45,414 bases of DNA from Methanobacteriota archaeon (GTDB lineage Archaea; Thermoplasmatota; Poseidoniia; Poseidoniales; Thalassarchaeaceae). The DNA lies in NCBI GenBank assembly GCA_002726275.1, contig PBSO01000005.1, positions 2,283 through 47,696 of the forward strand, given 5' to 3'. Made by a program: the position numbers and the translations under genes. The notes beneath the pieces are model-generated. The model saw only the letters and a list, made by a program, of their open reading frames with translations, had not been told where the DNA came from and made no database searches. Each line of letters opens with the position of its first letter. Positions within the stretch are counted from its first letter, which is position 1. This document shows, piece after piece, positions 17,692 to 27,393 of this stretch.

Positions 17692-18348
17692 ATGAGGATA
17701 TCCATGAGGGCAGTCAGAGTTGAGTGCGCCGCTCCCTCGATAATCCACGATCCTCGAGCTGTAGCTGCAATGAACTGCATTAGCTGGGACTACAGGGGCA
17801 CCCTGGGAATAGAAAGAGGCAATTTACGGGCGATGTTTGAGTGTATCACGGCGGATGGCATCTGCCCCCAGGCTGGTACCAGCATTTCTGGAGTAACGAT
17901 AGTAGAGATACTCGAGGAATGGCAGACGGACTACCTGACACACCATCTCGTAACAGTGGAATTTTCAAGGGATTTCATCGGGCGCTTCTTCGAAAACGGA
18001 GACCTGACAATTTTGGCCGGATCGAATCTCACCAGTAATGGCCTCGTGATCCAAGTGGCGGGAAGGCAGTCATCAATGGTGTCCTTCCTGAGATCCATCA
18101 GAGAGGAGATACCCATAGAGAGGGTCACCAAGGCCACAAATTCAGAGGGAATAGCCCAGAACGGCCCCACACTACAGCAATTCAGAATTGTGAAGCTAGC
18201 ATACAAGAGCGGATGGTACGAGGCCCCGAAGAAGATATCCATAAGGGGCCTGGCAAGCAAGCTCGGCCTTTCCAAATCAACAGTTGCAGAGCAGCTAATC
18301 AAGGCAGAGAATGAGATAGTAGGGGACTTCCTTGGAAAGTCCAACTAG
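17692..18348 (+). CDS. HTH-10 (bacterio-opsin activator-type) transcriptional regulator
   Basis: A 218-residue protein from ATG 17692; the frame also allows GTG 17689 and ATG 17704. The C-terminal 55 residues carry the HTH-10 pattern: FRIVKLAYKSGWYEAPKKIS, then ISIRGLASKLGLSKSTVAEQ as the helix-turn-helix. The N-terminal part (about 150 residues) is the variable putative ligand-binding domain of this archaeal family. HTH-10 proteins regulate transcription in haloarchaea and Thermoplasmata; the ligand and targets here are unknown. It lies about 50 bp after the giant surface protein gene and may regulate it. Its stop overlaps the convergent nreA stop by 4 bp (CTAG). Confidence 0.9.
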   Translation: MRISMRAVRVECAAPSIIHDPRAVAAMNCISWDYRGTLGIERGNLRAMFECITADGICPQAGTSISGVTIVEILEEWQTDYLTHHLVTVEFSRDFIGRFFENGDLTILAGSNLTSNGLVIQVAGRQSSMVSFLRSIREEIPIERVTKATNSEGIAQNGPTLQQFRIVKLAYKSGWYEAPKKISIRGLASKLGLSKSTVAEQLIKAENEIVGDFLGKSN

Positions 18349-19562
18349 AATGAGTCAATCCTCGTCTGAATTCCCCTGTTCACGAACCACGATTTTTCCA
18401 ATTCGCCAGGCGAGGAAACCCTACTCGTGATGAATCGGACCGCCTCATTCACCGAATCGAAACTCCTCCCCCTGCCCTTCAGAGCCTCCCTCACGGTCTC
18501 TCGAATAAGCCAGACACCAACCGGCGCCCAATAACCGGGGCCGATATCCCTCCAAACCATACAAGCTCCGGATTTACCAATCGAATCAAGGTACTCCAGT
18601 ACCCCCAATCTCGCGGAGTAGTAAGCTCCAGTCACCCTGCTCGCATAATTGGTTCTAGGACACCCCTCTTCCCAGTCCCCCAGAACGCTGCCCCCGTCCG
18701 ACCAAAGAGAGCCGCCCGTCCAAGCCTCCATCATGTGGAAGGCCCACGTCCCCGGAGTGACCATGATGTGGAAGTGGTTGTCCAGGTAACTTGCTTCAAA
18801 GACGAGCACCTTGTCCAACGACGGAAGGTCACGGACCCTCTCCCAGAGCCTCTTGCCCAGTGTATCATCGGTTGCAGTAATGCCCCACCTAGTTGGAACC
18901 AGCCTCCTGCTCTCGGCCTTGCCCAATAAGCCAGAAGACAGCATTCTGGATATCTGGGCCTCCCCTGTGCCTGATTCGACTAGCTCCCCCATGGCATCCG
19001 ATGCTAGAACATCGACCTCCCCCGTTATCGAGTCGATCTTTCTGGATACACTGGCATGACCAACAACTTCTGCCCGAAGTACCTCTCCAGATGGGCCCAA
19101 GGGCGTGCTCATGCTGTCGAAGGTCGGATTACCGCCAATCGTAACCGGCTTCGCAAAGTCAAGCTCCACATCCACGCTGGAAGAAGCCTTGGCAATCAAC
19201 TGGGTGGCCTCTAGGACCAAATCAGGACAAACAGCGCTTGAAACCCTCATTTTCCTTCCCCCAGTGACAAGATTGGCGTGCCTTGCAGCAACCTCCTCCA
19301 GTGGCCTACCAAACATCTCTGCTGGGTCGCCGAACGAATCTGTCGAATTATCATCAGGGGCCAGTGAAGCAGTAAGGCCCGCTCTCACATCCGGATAGCC
19401 ATGCCTTCCAACGAACAGAGATGGAGGGCTCGGGCCAACCATCTCAACAACGCTCGAGGCCTGTGCAACAGGAAGCCTACTCTTCACTTCAGCGAGAAGG
19501 GGGCAGGGGTCAATTCCACACATCCCCTTCGTCCCCCTGCACTCTATGCACTCGGGGAACAT
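18345..19562 (-). CDS. nreA: Archaeal DNA repair protein NreA
   Basis: A 405-residue protein from ATG 19562. It begins with a Cys cluster, CIECRGTKGMCGIDPCP, a probable zinc site typical of Nre. The family signature SLFVGRHGYPDVRAG follows at about residue 50. Further conserved blocks are VTGGRKMRVS and VLVFEASYLDNHFHIMVTPG. The C-terminus ends in QTRIDSF, which fits the PCNA-interacting PIP pattern Q-x-x-I-x-x-F. NreA acts with PCNA in archaeal DNA repair (mitomycin C sensitivity phenotype in Haloferax). It is divergent from the zinc-ribbon gene at 19654, with a 91-bp shared promoter region. Confidence 0.93.
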   Translation of the reverse strand: MFPECIECRGTKGMCGIDPCPLLAEVKSRLPVAQASSVVEMVGPSPPSLFVGRHGYPDVRAGLTASLAPDDNSTDSFGDPAEMFGRPLEEVAARHANLVTGGRKMRVSSAVCPDLVLEATQLIAKASSSVDVELDFAKPVTIGGNPTFDSMSTPLGPSGEVLRAEVVGHASVSRKIDSITGEVDVLASDAMGELVESGTGEAQISRMLSSGLLGKAESRRLVPTRWGITATDDTLGKRLWERVRDLPSLDKVLVFEASYLDNHFHIMVTPGTWAFHMMEAWTGGSLWSDGGSVLGDWEEGCPRTNYASRVTGAYYSARLGVLEYLDSIGKSGACMVWRDIGPGYWAPVGVWLIRETVREALKGRGRSFDSVNEAVRFITSRVSSPGELEKSWFVNRGIQTRIDSF

Positions 19563-19653
19563 CGCCACACAATCAAATCGGACGCTCTTAGCGATAGCGA
19601 TTCGTGAACAGGTGTGGGACGGGATTGAAAGGGGATTCATTTGTCGCAGGTAC

Positions 19654-20082
19654 ATGGCAAAGATACCCGCCGTGATCCTCCAGCAGTTCGTAGGTATGGG
19701 TGACTATGAGAGGACTCTGGCCATAGACAGGGCCTCCAAGGACCTCAACATGTCTGTGTCCGACATACTATCCGAGTTGAGGGAGTTCGAGAATGGGCCG
19801 GCAAAGCCCCCTCAAGCCAAGCCCTCATCGTTCTCAGCTCCTGAGCGGAAGTCAATTTTCAAGGCTTCAGAAAATGAAGGAGAGGACTCCCCGAGCTTCT
19901 TGCAGGACACTCACAAATACAGATTCACTTACGATCCCAGTCAAGCGGGGAAGAAGAGGCAGGAGGGAGTTGAGCAGGCGATTCTGTGCCCTCATTGCAA
20001 CGCGGCCCTGGGGATACCATCGACAAGACCGATAAAGGTGACTTGCCCATCGTGCATGATGGACTCAACGTTTGAGACTTAG
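19654..20082 (+). CDS. Zinc-ribbon protein of unknown function
   Basis: A 142-residue protein from ATG 19654 (MAKIPAVILQQFVGMGD). The frame is open upstream to 19546, but that part overlaps nreA. The N-terminal 50 residues are helical. A Pro/Ser-rich linker follows, and the C-terminus is a zinc ribbon with CPHC (about residue 115) and CPSC (about 134). There is no membrane segment. It may be a DNA/RNA- or protein-binding factor. It is divergent from nreA, which suggests but does not prove a shared function. Its stop overlaps the convergent DUF373 stop by 4 bp (TTAG). Confidence 0.78.
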   Translation: MAKIPAVILQQFVGMGDYERTLAIDRASKDLNMSVSDILSELREFENGPAKPPQAKPSSFSAPERKSIFKASENEGEDSPSFLQDTHKYRFTYDPSQAGKKRQEGVEQAILCPHCNAALGIPSTRPIKVTCPSCMMDSTFET

Positions 20083-21257
20083 ACGCCGTAGAACTGATTG
20101 TCCATTGGACCATCATCGTCCTCTGTCAACGACTCCACCATCACGCTCAGCAGGTATCTTCCCAATATCGCCAAGACCGGGAGGGACCATGTGTCAGATA
20201 CCGATTGGACGCTCAGGTTCAGGTCCTGCCCGCCGAGCATTCCCAGTGCGACTTCGTTGATGGCTGATATCACAAAGAAAGCAACGGCTCCTGTGGCCAG
20301 CAGCATAACGCTCTGCCCGGTGAAGGAACCCTCCTTCCACCTGAGTACCCCCAATGAAAGGAATAGGGAGAAGAACGCTACTAGGAACCAAGAAAGGGCA
20401 TTGTCAATCGCAATGACCCAAACTGCGATGTCATTGTTGACCGCACCCACATCGAACCCCGTGGAGTCGGGGAGAATAGCCGAGGCCCACTCCTGAATCT
20501 CCAGAGATGTACCGTAGAAAACCTGGATTACCGTTACGGCTGCAATCATCAGTGAGACCAGAGCCAATGCCCACAGCAATGAGGTTAGCAGGCTCCCACT
20601 GGCAGCCGCCCGCATGTCACCAAGCAACCTTTCGAGCTGCTGCTCCCAACCCAGCCCCTTAGCCAGAACCCATATTCCAAAAATCAGGGGCATTGCACCG
20701 ATAAGCTTGGTTCCGTTTGGAATAATCAGTCCAAGACCAAGGATGATCATCACTGCCGCTATGGGCACGAGCAATCGGGCACGCCATCGGGGATCCTCAA
20801 TCGCCTTGACAACGTAGTAGTACGTGCTCTCTATTCCCTTTGATTGTCTAACTATCACCTTCTCGACGTGATCCACCCTTACTCTCGAAGTGATAATTGG
20901 AAGCGCCGCCTCATCATCAGCCCCATCGGTTACCAGGATTGCCCTATCTGGTTGAAAATCCTGTATCACCTCATCCAGCTGTATTGCGATCGCCCTGTCA
21001 CTACGAGCCCCCACGCGCACATCTCCAGTCAGAAGCGCGATCTGAACCTCGTCATCACCGACAATCTCCTCGTTCAGCTTGTCATGCCTGTGCAGAGCGC
21101 CAAGAATCGCGTTGGTATCCGACTCTTCTGGATCTGCAAGGCCTAGCCTAAGGGCTGCAGAGAGAGTTGCCTTCCTACCTATTACCGGCCCTCTGATACC
21201 AGCCTTAACTCCTAGGTCGTTGTCCCTGTCAACAGTTAGAACCAATGTTCGGACCAC
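20079..21257 (-). CDS. DUF373 family archaeal membrane protein
   Basis: A 392-residue protein. The N-terminal cytoplasmic half has the DUF373 signature VLTVDRDNDLGVKAGI (residues 6-21), a second block DVRVGARSDRAIAIQLDEV, and AILVTDGADDE. The C-terminal half has several hydrophobic membrane segments (for example VPIAAVMIILGLGLIIP, and others to about residue 360). The family is restricted to archaea and has no established biochemical role; the Asp-rich N-terminus looks like a nucleotide- or metal-binding fold. It follows priL on the minus strand with a 39-bp gap, so it is probably co-transcribed with it. Confidence 0.92.
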   Translation of the reverse strand: MVRTLVLTVDRDNDLGVKAGIRGPVIGRKATLSAALRLGLADPEESDTNAILGALHRHDKLNEEIVGDDEVQIALLTGDVRVGARSDRAIAIQLDEVIQDFQPDRAILVTDGADDEAALPIITSRVRVDHVEKVIVRQSKGIESTYYYVVKAIEDPRWRARLLVPIAAVMIILGLGLIIPNGTKLIGAMPLIFGIWVLAKGLGWEQQLERLLGDMRAAASGSLLTSLLWALALVSLMIAAVTVIQVFYGTSLEIQEWASAILPDSTGFDVGAVNNDIAVWVIAIDNALSWFLVAFFSLFLSLGVLRWKEGSFTGQSVMLLATGAVAFFVISAINEVALGMLGGQDLNLSVQSVSDTWSLPVLAILGRYLLSVMVESLTEDDDGPMDNQFYGV

Positions 21258-21296
21258 CTGACAACTCCCCCTCGTTCGTCGATGAAATCGATGACG

Positions 21297-22466
21297 CTAT
21301 GAAGAATTGCCTGAAACGCTCCCTGTAGGCTCCGATTCTTGCGACACAACATCTTCCGACGGTGCTTGGAACCTCCTCCTTTGTTTCGCTCTCAGATATT
21401 TCAGTGGATGGCTCATCCACTCTTGGTCGCACAGTGTGTCGTCACCGGCATTTACCGGGCATCTGGCCGATGTCTTGAGAGACGCACAGCCGTGTGGCGT
21501 GTATTCCCTTTCATACACATGAGCGACTTGGTAGGAGGTAGTCTCCGCATTGTAATCCGGCGCTCCTGAGAAGAAAGCACACGTCTGTTCTTGGGAATGA
21601 CCTAAAGATCTGGAGAAGGATGCTAGGAAAACCCTGCCTACATGATTTACGTTTACCCCCTGATTCAATTCTGAGACAGCAGACTCGAAACAAGGTGGCC
21701 AGTCCTCCCTTACAGCTGCAGACATCGGCATCTCCGCACTTACCCTCTCAGAAAGAAGCCCAGTAATCCTCTCGACGGGCTCGGAGAACAGGGCGGCGAA
21801 CTCATCGTCCATCCTCTCCATCCTCTCCCTGCACGAATCATTCAGGTACTCCCTGACCCTCTCCTTCAGAAGTCTAGACGTCCTTTGCCTGCTATCCTCG
21901 CCAGAGGATGAGTTCATGCACACCCACCCGCCTCTCACGGGACGATTGGCCAGTCTCCAGTAGTTACCCGATATCTTAGGGCACAGTTCGATGAAGTCGG
22001 ACATTGGGACCCAGTAGATCACTTCTTTAGATCCACTCTGACGTTCTTCCTTCAATCCAGAAATGTATGAAGTAGCTATACTGTTGAAATTGCCAGAATC
22101 CATACCAAACAATTGATCAGCCCTACTGGCCTCTCCCTCTATCCACCTAGCTAGCAAGCGCTCGTCGAAGGAGGCACAAACCACCAACATTGCGTGAAGA
22201 AACGAAAGAGCCTCGGTCATCCTCCCTAGGTCGGTTGAAAGATCCACCACCGTAGTAGCGTCCACCCCATCTCTGTGCATAACAGACTCAAGGAGGCGAA
22301 GCCTACCCCTGTTTCGCACATCTTCCAACCAAGGGGCCTCAATTAGATCCACAACGGAAATTCCATTTTCACCCAGGACATCCCTGATGTGATCCCTTCC
22401 TTGGGGCAGCATCGGATACCTTGAGAGCAGACTCAAGTCTGCGATCTCGGGGGGGTTAAGTGGCAT
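21297..22466 (-). CDS. priL: DNA primase large subunit PriL
   Basis: A 389-residue protein from ATG 22466; an in-frame GTG at 22505 would add 13 residues. The N-terminal block DLSLLSRYPMLPQGRDHI is characteristic. The C-terminal Fe-S domain has four Cys in the expected order: PPCFESAV, HGCASL, ARCP and LCDQEWMSHPLKYL. PriL partners PriS to start RNA/DNA primers at replication forks, and the [4Fe-4S] domain is needed for initiation. The gene is divergent from the MptE-like gene, with 70 bp between starts, and is followed by DUF373. PriS is not in the window. Confidence 0.92.
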   Translation of the reverse strand: MPLNPPEIADLSLLSRYPMLPQGRDHIRDVLGENGISVVDLIEAPWLEDVRNRGRLRLLESVMHRDGVDATTVVDLSTDLGRMTEALSFLHAMLVVCASFDERLLARWIEGEASRADQLFGMDSGNFNSIATSYISGLKEERQSGSKEVIYWVPMSDFIELCPKISGNYWRLANRPVRGGWVCMNSSSGEDSRQRTSRLLKERVREYLNDSCRERMERMDDEFAALFSEPVERITGLLSERVSAEMPMSAAVREDWPPCFESAVSELNQGVNVNHVGRVFLASFSRSLGHSQEQTCAFFSGAPDYNAETTSYQVAHVYEREYTPHGCASLKTSARCPVNAGDDTLCDQEWMSHPLKYLRAKQRRRFQAPSEDVVSQESEPTGSVSGNSS

Positions 22467-22536
22467 CGGCACAGTACTCAGTGGGCGAAGAGGGTTCTTC
22501 AACACTCACCGAGCCCTTCCACTGGAGAGTCACAAG

Positions 22537-23292
22537 ATGAAGAGGCCAACTGACCTTACTCCCGTAGATGACAGCCTGGTTACAATCCAAGATGAAATCA
22601 GGGACCATTTCGGTTGGCAGGTCGAGGAAGATTTGAGTAGCGCGCTAAATCTTCTTGATTATGTCGAATCATCACATGTGGAACAATGGTCAAGATTCCA
22701 GAGGGCATCCACTGTTGCAGGAATCCAACGACGAATGGTTTTGCGTGAGCAGGAAGTGGCAATACTGGGTGCGGCGATAGAGGTCGAGGAATTACTTGCC
22801 GTTCTAGAAGAGCCGATTCTTCTGGTGGCTGCTGATGGGGCTACGGGCGTACTATCACTCCTGCCAGAGACCACTTCCGAGAGAGCATGGTCGAGGTTGG
22901 CCTTCCTCGTCAGTGATGCAGATGGGGGCGATGGAACAATCTCTGCAGTGAAGAGGGGAGTTCCGGTTTTTTTGCATGCACATGGAGACAATGTCGACGA
23001 TTGGAAGGCGCTGCTGTCAATGGCAGCCGATTCAGCAACTCCCCCTGCCTTGATACTGACACACCAGACTTCTGAGGCGATAGAGGGCATTCACAATCCA
23101 GGGGGATTCACCGATGGGGATCGGGCCGCTTGTATCGTCAGGTCACTAGGGGTCCCTGTCGATAGGATCAGGATGCTGGGCACTAGAACGGATGTCGTCG
23201 GCAGGTGGTCCGGGGAAACAGATCCAGTGCAGAAGCTAGAGAAGCTCGGTTGGATGGAGAAAGTCCTAGTTTGTTTGGGATTAGATTTCTGA
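22537..23292 (+). CDS. mptE: MptE-like 6-hydroxymethyl-7,8-dihydropterin pyrophosphokinase (DUF115)
   Basis: A 251-residue protein. Motifs of the archaeal MptE/DUF115 fold are visible: VAADGATGVL (about residue 97), FLHAHGDN (about 145-152) and the C-terminal GGFTDGDRAACI (about 189-200). These residues bind ATP and the pterin substrate in the non-homologous archaeal replacement of FolK. The reaction gives 6-hydroxymethyl-7,8-dihydropterin diphosphate for tetrahydrofolate- or methanopterin-type cofactors. It is divergent from priL and convergent with the polymerase gene, whose stop codon follows directly. Confidence 0.88.
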   Translation: MKRPTDLTPVDDSLVTIQDEIRDHFGWQVEEDLSSALNLLDYVESSHVEQWSRFQRASTVAGIQRRMVLREQEVAILGAAIEVEELLAVLEEPILLVAADGATGVLSLLPETTSERAWSRLAFLVSDADGGDGTISAVKRGVPVFLHAHGDNVDDWKALLSMAADSATPPALILTHQTSEAIEGIHNPGGFTDGDRAACIVRSLGVPVDRIRMLGTRTDVVGRWSGETDPVQKLEKLGWMEKVLVCLGLDF

Positions 23293-26200
23293 CTAGATGA
23301 AGTCCTCTAGGGTCATCACAGTAACCGAGTCATTGCTGAATAGAGAGTCAACACTCTCAGACATCCAGCCAACCCTCTGTTTCGTGTAGTCGTCCACTCC
23401 ATATGTATCCATGACCTCCTTTGTCAAATTGATGTACTTTCTAACAGCACCCTCTGAAACGGTGAGTACCACGTTTCCATTGCAGGAAGACTCGCCATCG
23501 CCCGTGCCTGAGAATCCCACTGATCCGGACACCCTCTGAACGCACTTGCCTGCCAAGGGCATCCTCCTGTAAGAGTGACCACATTTGACACAACGGACCT
23601 TCTGTCTGGTGAACGCCATCATATTGCCCCGCATGTCTGGGAGGAAATGCGACTCAATCACTTGTGATGCAACCCTTCGGACACTCACAGATCTAAGGCG
23701 GCTGCCCAAAGCAAGCTGCTCCGTCATCTTGTCATTCATGGTCTCCAGAGTTTTGTAAGCAGAGTTTTCTGGACCAGCATCAAGAATCCCTGAGTCATGA
23801 GTCCATCCATATCCCCTGATATCTCCAATGCTGCCGAGCCTATCGCTAACCAGATCCACGAGTGAAGAAGCATCGTTGGGATGGGGTTGTGTCTGTGTTG
23901 CCTCGTAGAACGATCTTGAGTAGCTCCACGAACAATCGACGTTGAGGGCCTCTTTGTCAATCTCCTTCGGATTCAGGCGCGTAGTCAGGACGAGGGGGGC
24001 ATCCATTCTTCCTCCTCTTCCAGCCGGAAGGATTTGCTTGGAGAAGTTCAAAAGGCCATCAAGAAGCAACATTATGCTGTCCTCATCACCATCACAGTTT
24101 CTCCTCTTCGCAGCATGGAACAGGGGGTGGGCATAGCCTGCAGAGGAAGACGTCCACCCGATTATTCTGCAAAGAACGCCTCCAGACGTATGAGGTGCCA
24201 GACCAATCGCAAGCTGTCCTACCAGGTCAGCCTCGCTCGATGCATTGTAGAACGGCTCCATGCCATAGAACCTCACCAGTAGATCATCGATGAAATCGCA
24301 AGTGGACATTAGGTGACCTATCGATCTAGTTGAAGGGACGAAATCCTGGGGGAGAAGCTCTAGCATTTGTTCATCTGAGGAAACCGGCTCACCGAACATA
24401 TCATGCGTGTATCCCAATTCTGAGAGGACCTTCCAAGGAGTCCCAATCTCGCTTGGCTTGAAGTGAGTAATAGGCACGTCACTCATGTCATACCTTGCTG
24501 TTCCATCTCTGAATACCGACACGCCGTGCTTAGCCCTCAGAAGCCCCTTTTCTAGAGGCTCAGGTGTCTGATCTATCGAAATCAGCCCCTTGACAGCTTT
24601 CACTTTCTTGGGAAGCCTATCCATGCCGAGGGAACGCCTCTTGACTTCCAATACCGATGCGAGAGGGACATTAGTCAACTCGCCCTTCCTTCTTCTCCTC
24701 ATGCCCCTTCGCTTGCGCTCAACGGTCCTCCCGCCACACTCTACTGCAATATTCGGATCGGGCCGGTTGTGACATCTGATGTGAGGAGACTCCTTTCCGC
24801 ATAATTCACAGATTCTCGGACCCAATTGTACCCTGAGGCTCCCTTTGGCGGACGCGTGCCCGAGAAGCCTCTGGGGACCCCCGTTTTCCGCTATTGGATA
24901 GAGTGCGTGAACCAATGGCTTCATTTCCCTAGCTCCTGATTTCTCCGGCCTGCCCATCCTAGAACCGACCCTACATGGAACGGCATTTTCCCATCTTAGT
25001 TGTGAAAGACTCCTGACTAGCCAGAGGCATCTTTCAATCTCATGGTCATCGAGAAGCATTCTAGAACTTCTGAGAATCGACTTGTCCCTAGGTCCCGGAT
25101 CAGGAATCTTCGCTGCCGCCGCGTCTCCAATGGCTTCGGTTTCGAGGGTATCCTTTCCGGATTGCATAGCTGCAGTAGTGGCCTCAAGCCTTGCAACGGC
25201 CCTCTCAGCTTCCAACCTCTCGAGACGAGACTCTTCTTCGGTGATAATGGCGATAGATGACTTGATCTTCCCCATCCTGTCCGAGATATGGGGCGTGGCA
25301 TTGGCCACTGATTCAACCCCTCCTGCCCTGTCTTCCAGTCCAAGCCCCTCAAGAAGCCCCTCCCAATTATTAGGAATCAGGATGTCAACTCCATCGTGAA
25401 TATGCTGAATGCCCAAGGTCATCAGAGACGATTTTGCCAATCCATGAGTCCTTACTGATGTCCACCTAGGCCACTTCTCATACTCCAGTTCTTCCAAACC
25501 GGGATATTCCATCTCCCCATCATGGCTCCATCCATCCACAGCCCCTCTAATTCTTAGCCCATCATTACCTATCTCGGATTTCTTTAGAATTTCAATGAGC
25601 GGCTCTACGAACGAGATCGGTAGATCAGCCCACCAGTGATTCCAGGGAGGGGGTACCGCAGTTCCGAAGGAGACACAGATGTCTTTGCATTGTTTCCATG
25701 ACAGGTCAATATCTCTGAGGAAAATTACCCAGTCCCTACGCCGCCAGTTCCTATCAACCTCACTCTCTCCTCCTCTGCTCACTGCCCCATTGAATGGCAC
25801 TCCCGGGGGCAACTCATTCCTCTCCAGACCAATTATTTCTGAGAATCTCTGAACCTTTTCAGGATGATCCAGTATATCGACAAGATCTGCCGCCCACCAG
25901 TCTCTGGTGTATGCAGAGGGAACCAGATCCTTGTTGTTCTCAAGGAATTCACCGAATCCCAATAGGATCTCCCCATTGTCCCATATTGAAACCACCTCTC
26001 CATTAATGGCGTCCCACTCATCCAAGGAAGAAATCATCCGATAATCTCCATTGGAAAGTAATACAGTTGGTCCGTCTATGTCTATGCAGGGAGTAACCGC
26101 GCAGGCTTTACCAGGCCTCTCAATCTTCATTTGAGTACCAACTGAAATGAAACCCCCGGCCGCCTCCATGGAAATTGGATTTAGGCCAGCAGCCGCTAGG

Positions 26201-27282
26201 CCCGTCGCACGACTCCGTCCATATCTGAGGCGGAAACCACCCGGTTCTCCAGGCTCGCCAAAGATCGGCCTTCCCGCAATCACGTCGTCCATGTATCGTG
26301 AGATTTTTGGGATTGTCTTACTCTTGAAGCCACCAGATTTGGCCTCTTTCGGCTTTCCCTTTTCTGCGAACTGCGAAATGAAGTCCCATCCCGGAATTTG
26401 CATTCTCTCAGTATGCTTGACTATTTTTGGGGCTTTGAGGCACAGCCCCTCACCAATTACAAGCATAACACCTCCTCGTACTCGAGTCCGGAAAGATCCA
26501 TTCTCATTCTCGATATTCCTCACTTCCTTGTAGCCCGCACACTCTTGCTTCTCAGTCTCCTCCCCATTGACCATAACTGGACAAGCCCGAACAATCACAT
26601 CGACCTCTTCTGGAGGAGGCTTGTATTGAAGTCCAGATCTGTAGAGGCCGAACTCCTCCTTCACCCTCTCCACTTCGGGAGTAGAGGGAAGATACCTGCC
26701 CAGCCCAAGCTCCCTGCGAATCATATCTCCAATCAGTACGCAAAGGGCCTGGGCTGTCCCTCCCGCAGCGCGTATTGGACCACAGAAGTCGATGGATAGA
26801 AACTCAGACCCATCGCCGTTGTTCAGAATGCGAACCGCGCCAATTCCATCAAGCGGGGCAACTAGGACAGCCTCGGTCAGCACGGCAAGACCTACTCTCA
26901 GCCCGCAATCAATCGCATCTCTCAGATCACCATCCCTGACGTGCATCTTCTTTGCGACATCTACTGCTATCTGGATAGACGCGCTTTCCCTGTCTGTCGT
27001 CCCCAGTAGCTCGCGAAGCTCATCCTCAATCCTCAGGCCTTTCAGATACTCCTCAAGCAGTTTTTCTGTCCTGCTCGCCAAATCCGCGGCGCGCGGAATC
27101 TCAACCTCCCTGCTGAAGTCCAAGCCTTTTGACTTCGCCTTGGACGCTAATTCGTACTCTGCTTCGGCCCGCTCGTCAAGCCAGTTCTGATATTCCTCAA
27201 TCTCATTGCTCAAGCGCGTCATGTCATAGGGGGAATGAGGCCTATTTTCCACCACCATCACCATACGTCCCGCTGCGAACAT
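23293..27282 (-). CDS. polC: DNA polymerase D large (catalytic) subunit DP2
   Basis: Up to 1329 residues, within the family's normal range without an intein. ATGs at 27282, 27258 and 27222 are possible; family similarity becomes clear from MTRLSNEIEEY (27222). Conserved parts include SKGLDFSREVEIPRA, FCGPIRAAGGTAQAL, GRSRATGLAAAGLNP and the catalytic aspartates in NCDGDEDS (about residue 1064). A Cys cluster CGKESPHIRC and the C-terminal zinc module CVKCGHSYRRMPLAGKC (about 1230) follow. The end, VMTLEDFI, resembles a PIP box without its Gln. With DP1 it forms the euryarchaeal replicative polymerase; DP1 is not in the window. Confidence 0.97.
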   Translation of the reverse strand: MFAAGRMVMVVENRPHSPYDMTRLSNEIEEYQNWLDERAEAEYELASKAKSKGLDFSREVEIPRAADLASRTEKLLEEYLKGLRIEDELRELLGTTDRESASIQIAVDVAKKMHVRDGDLRDAIDCGLRVGLAVLTEAVLVAPLDGIGAVRILNNGDGSEFLSIDFCGPIRAAGGTAQALCVLIGDMIRRELGLGRYLPSTPEVERVKEEFGLYRSGLQYKPPPEEVDVIVRACPVMVNGEETEKQECAGYKEVRNIENENGSFRTRVRGGVMLVIGEGLCLKAPKIVKHTERMQIPGWDFISQFAEKGKPKEAKSGGFKSKTIPKISRYMDDVIAGRPIFGEPGEPGGFRLRYGRSRATGLAAAGLNPISMEAAGGFISVGTQMKIERPGKACAVTPCIDIDGPTVLLSNGDYRMISSLDEWDAINGEVVSIWDNGEILLGFGEFLENNKDLVPSAYTRDWWAADLVDILDHPEKVQRFSEIIGLERNELPPGVPFNGAVSRGGESEVDRNWRRRDWVIFLRDIDLSWKQCKDICVSFGTAVPPPWNHWWADLPISFVEPLIEILKKSEIGNDGLRIRGAVDGWSHDGEMEYPGLEELEYEKWPRWTSVRTHGLAKSSLMTLGIQHIHDGVDILIPNNWEGLLEGLGLEDRAGGVESVANATPHISDRMGKIKSSIAIITEEESRLERLEAERAVARLEATTAAMQSGKDTLETEAIGDAAAAKIPDPGPRDKSILRSSRMLLDDHEIERCLWLVRSLSQLRWENAVPCRVGSRMGRPEKSGAREMKPLVHALYPIAENGGPQRLLGHASAKGSLRVQLGPRICELCGKESPHIRCHNRPDPNIAVECGGRTVERKRRGMRRRRKGELTNVPLASVLEVKRRSLGMDRLPKKVKAVKGLISIDQTPEPLEKGLLRAKHGVSVFRDGTARYDMSDVPITHFKPSEIGTPWKVLSELGYTHDMFGEPVSSDEQMLELLPQDFVPSTRSIGHLMSTCDFIDDLLVRFYGMEPFYNASSEADLVGQLAIGLAPHTSGGVLCRIIGWTSSSAGYAHPLFHAAKRRNCDGDEDSIMLLLDGLLNFSKQILPAGRGGRMDAPLVLTTRLNPKEIDKEALNVDCSWSYSRSFYEATQTQPHPNDASSLVDLVSDRLGSIGDIRGYGWTHDSGILDAGPENSAYKTLETMNDKMTEQLALGSRLRSVSVRRVASQVIESHFLPDMRGNMMAFTRQKVRCVKCGHSYRRMPLAGKCVQRVSGSVGFSGTGDGESSCNGNVVLTVSEGAVRKYINLTKEVMDTYGVDDYTKQRVGWMSESVDSLFSNDSVTVMTLEDFI

Positions 27283-27393
27283 CTTCTTACCGGACTAGGC
27301 CGTCCAAGAACATTGACCGTAATCTTGGCATTATTGACAGATTAGCATTGCGAACCTTCATGCGACTCTATTGGCCCGGAGAGGAGGAAGAAG

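Noticed and set aside
24077-24103. Intein in the PolD catalytic motif
   Set aside because: Archaeal PolD genes often carry an intein at NCDGDED, but here the motif reads straight through.
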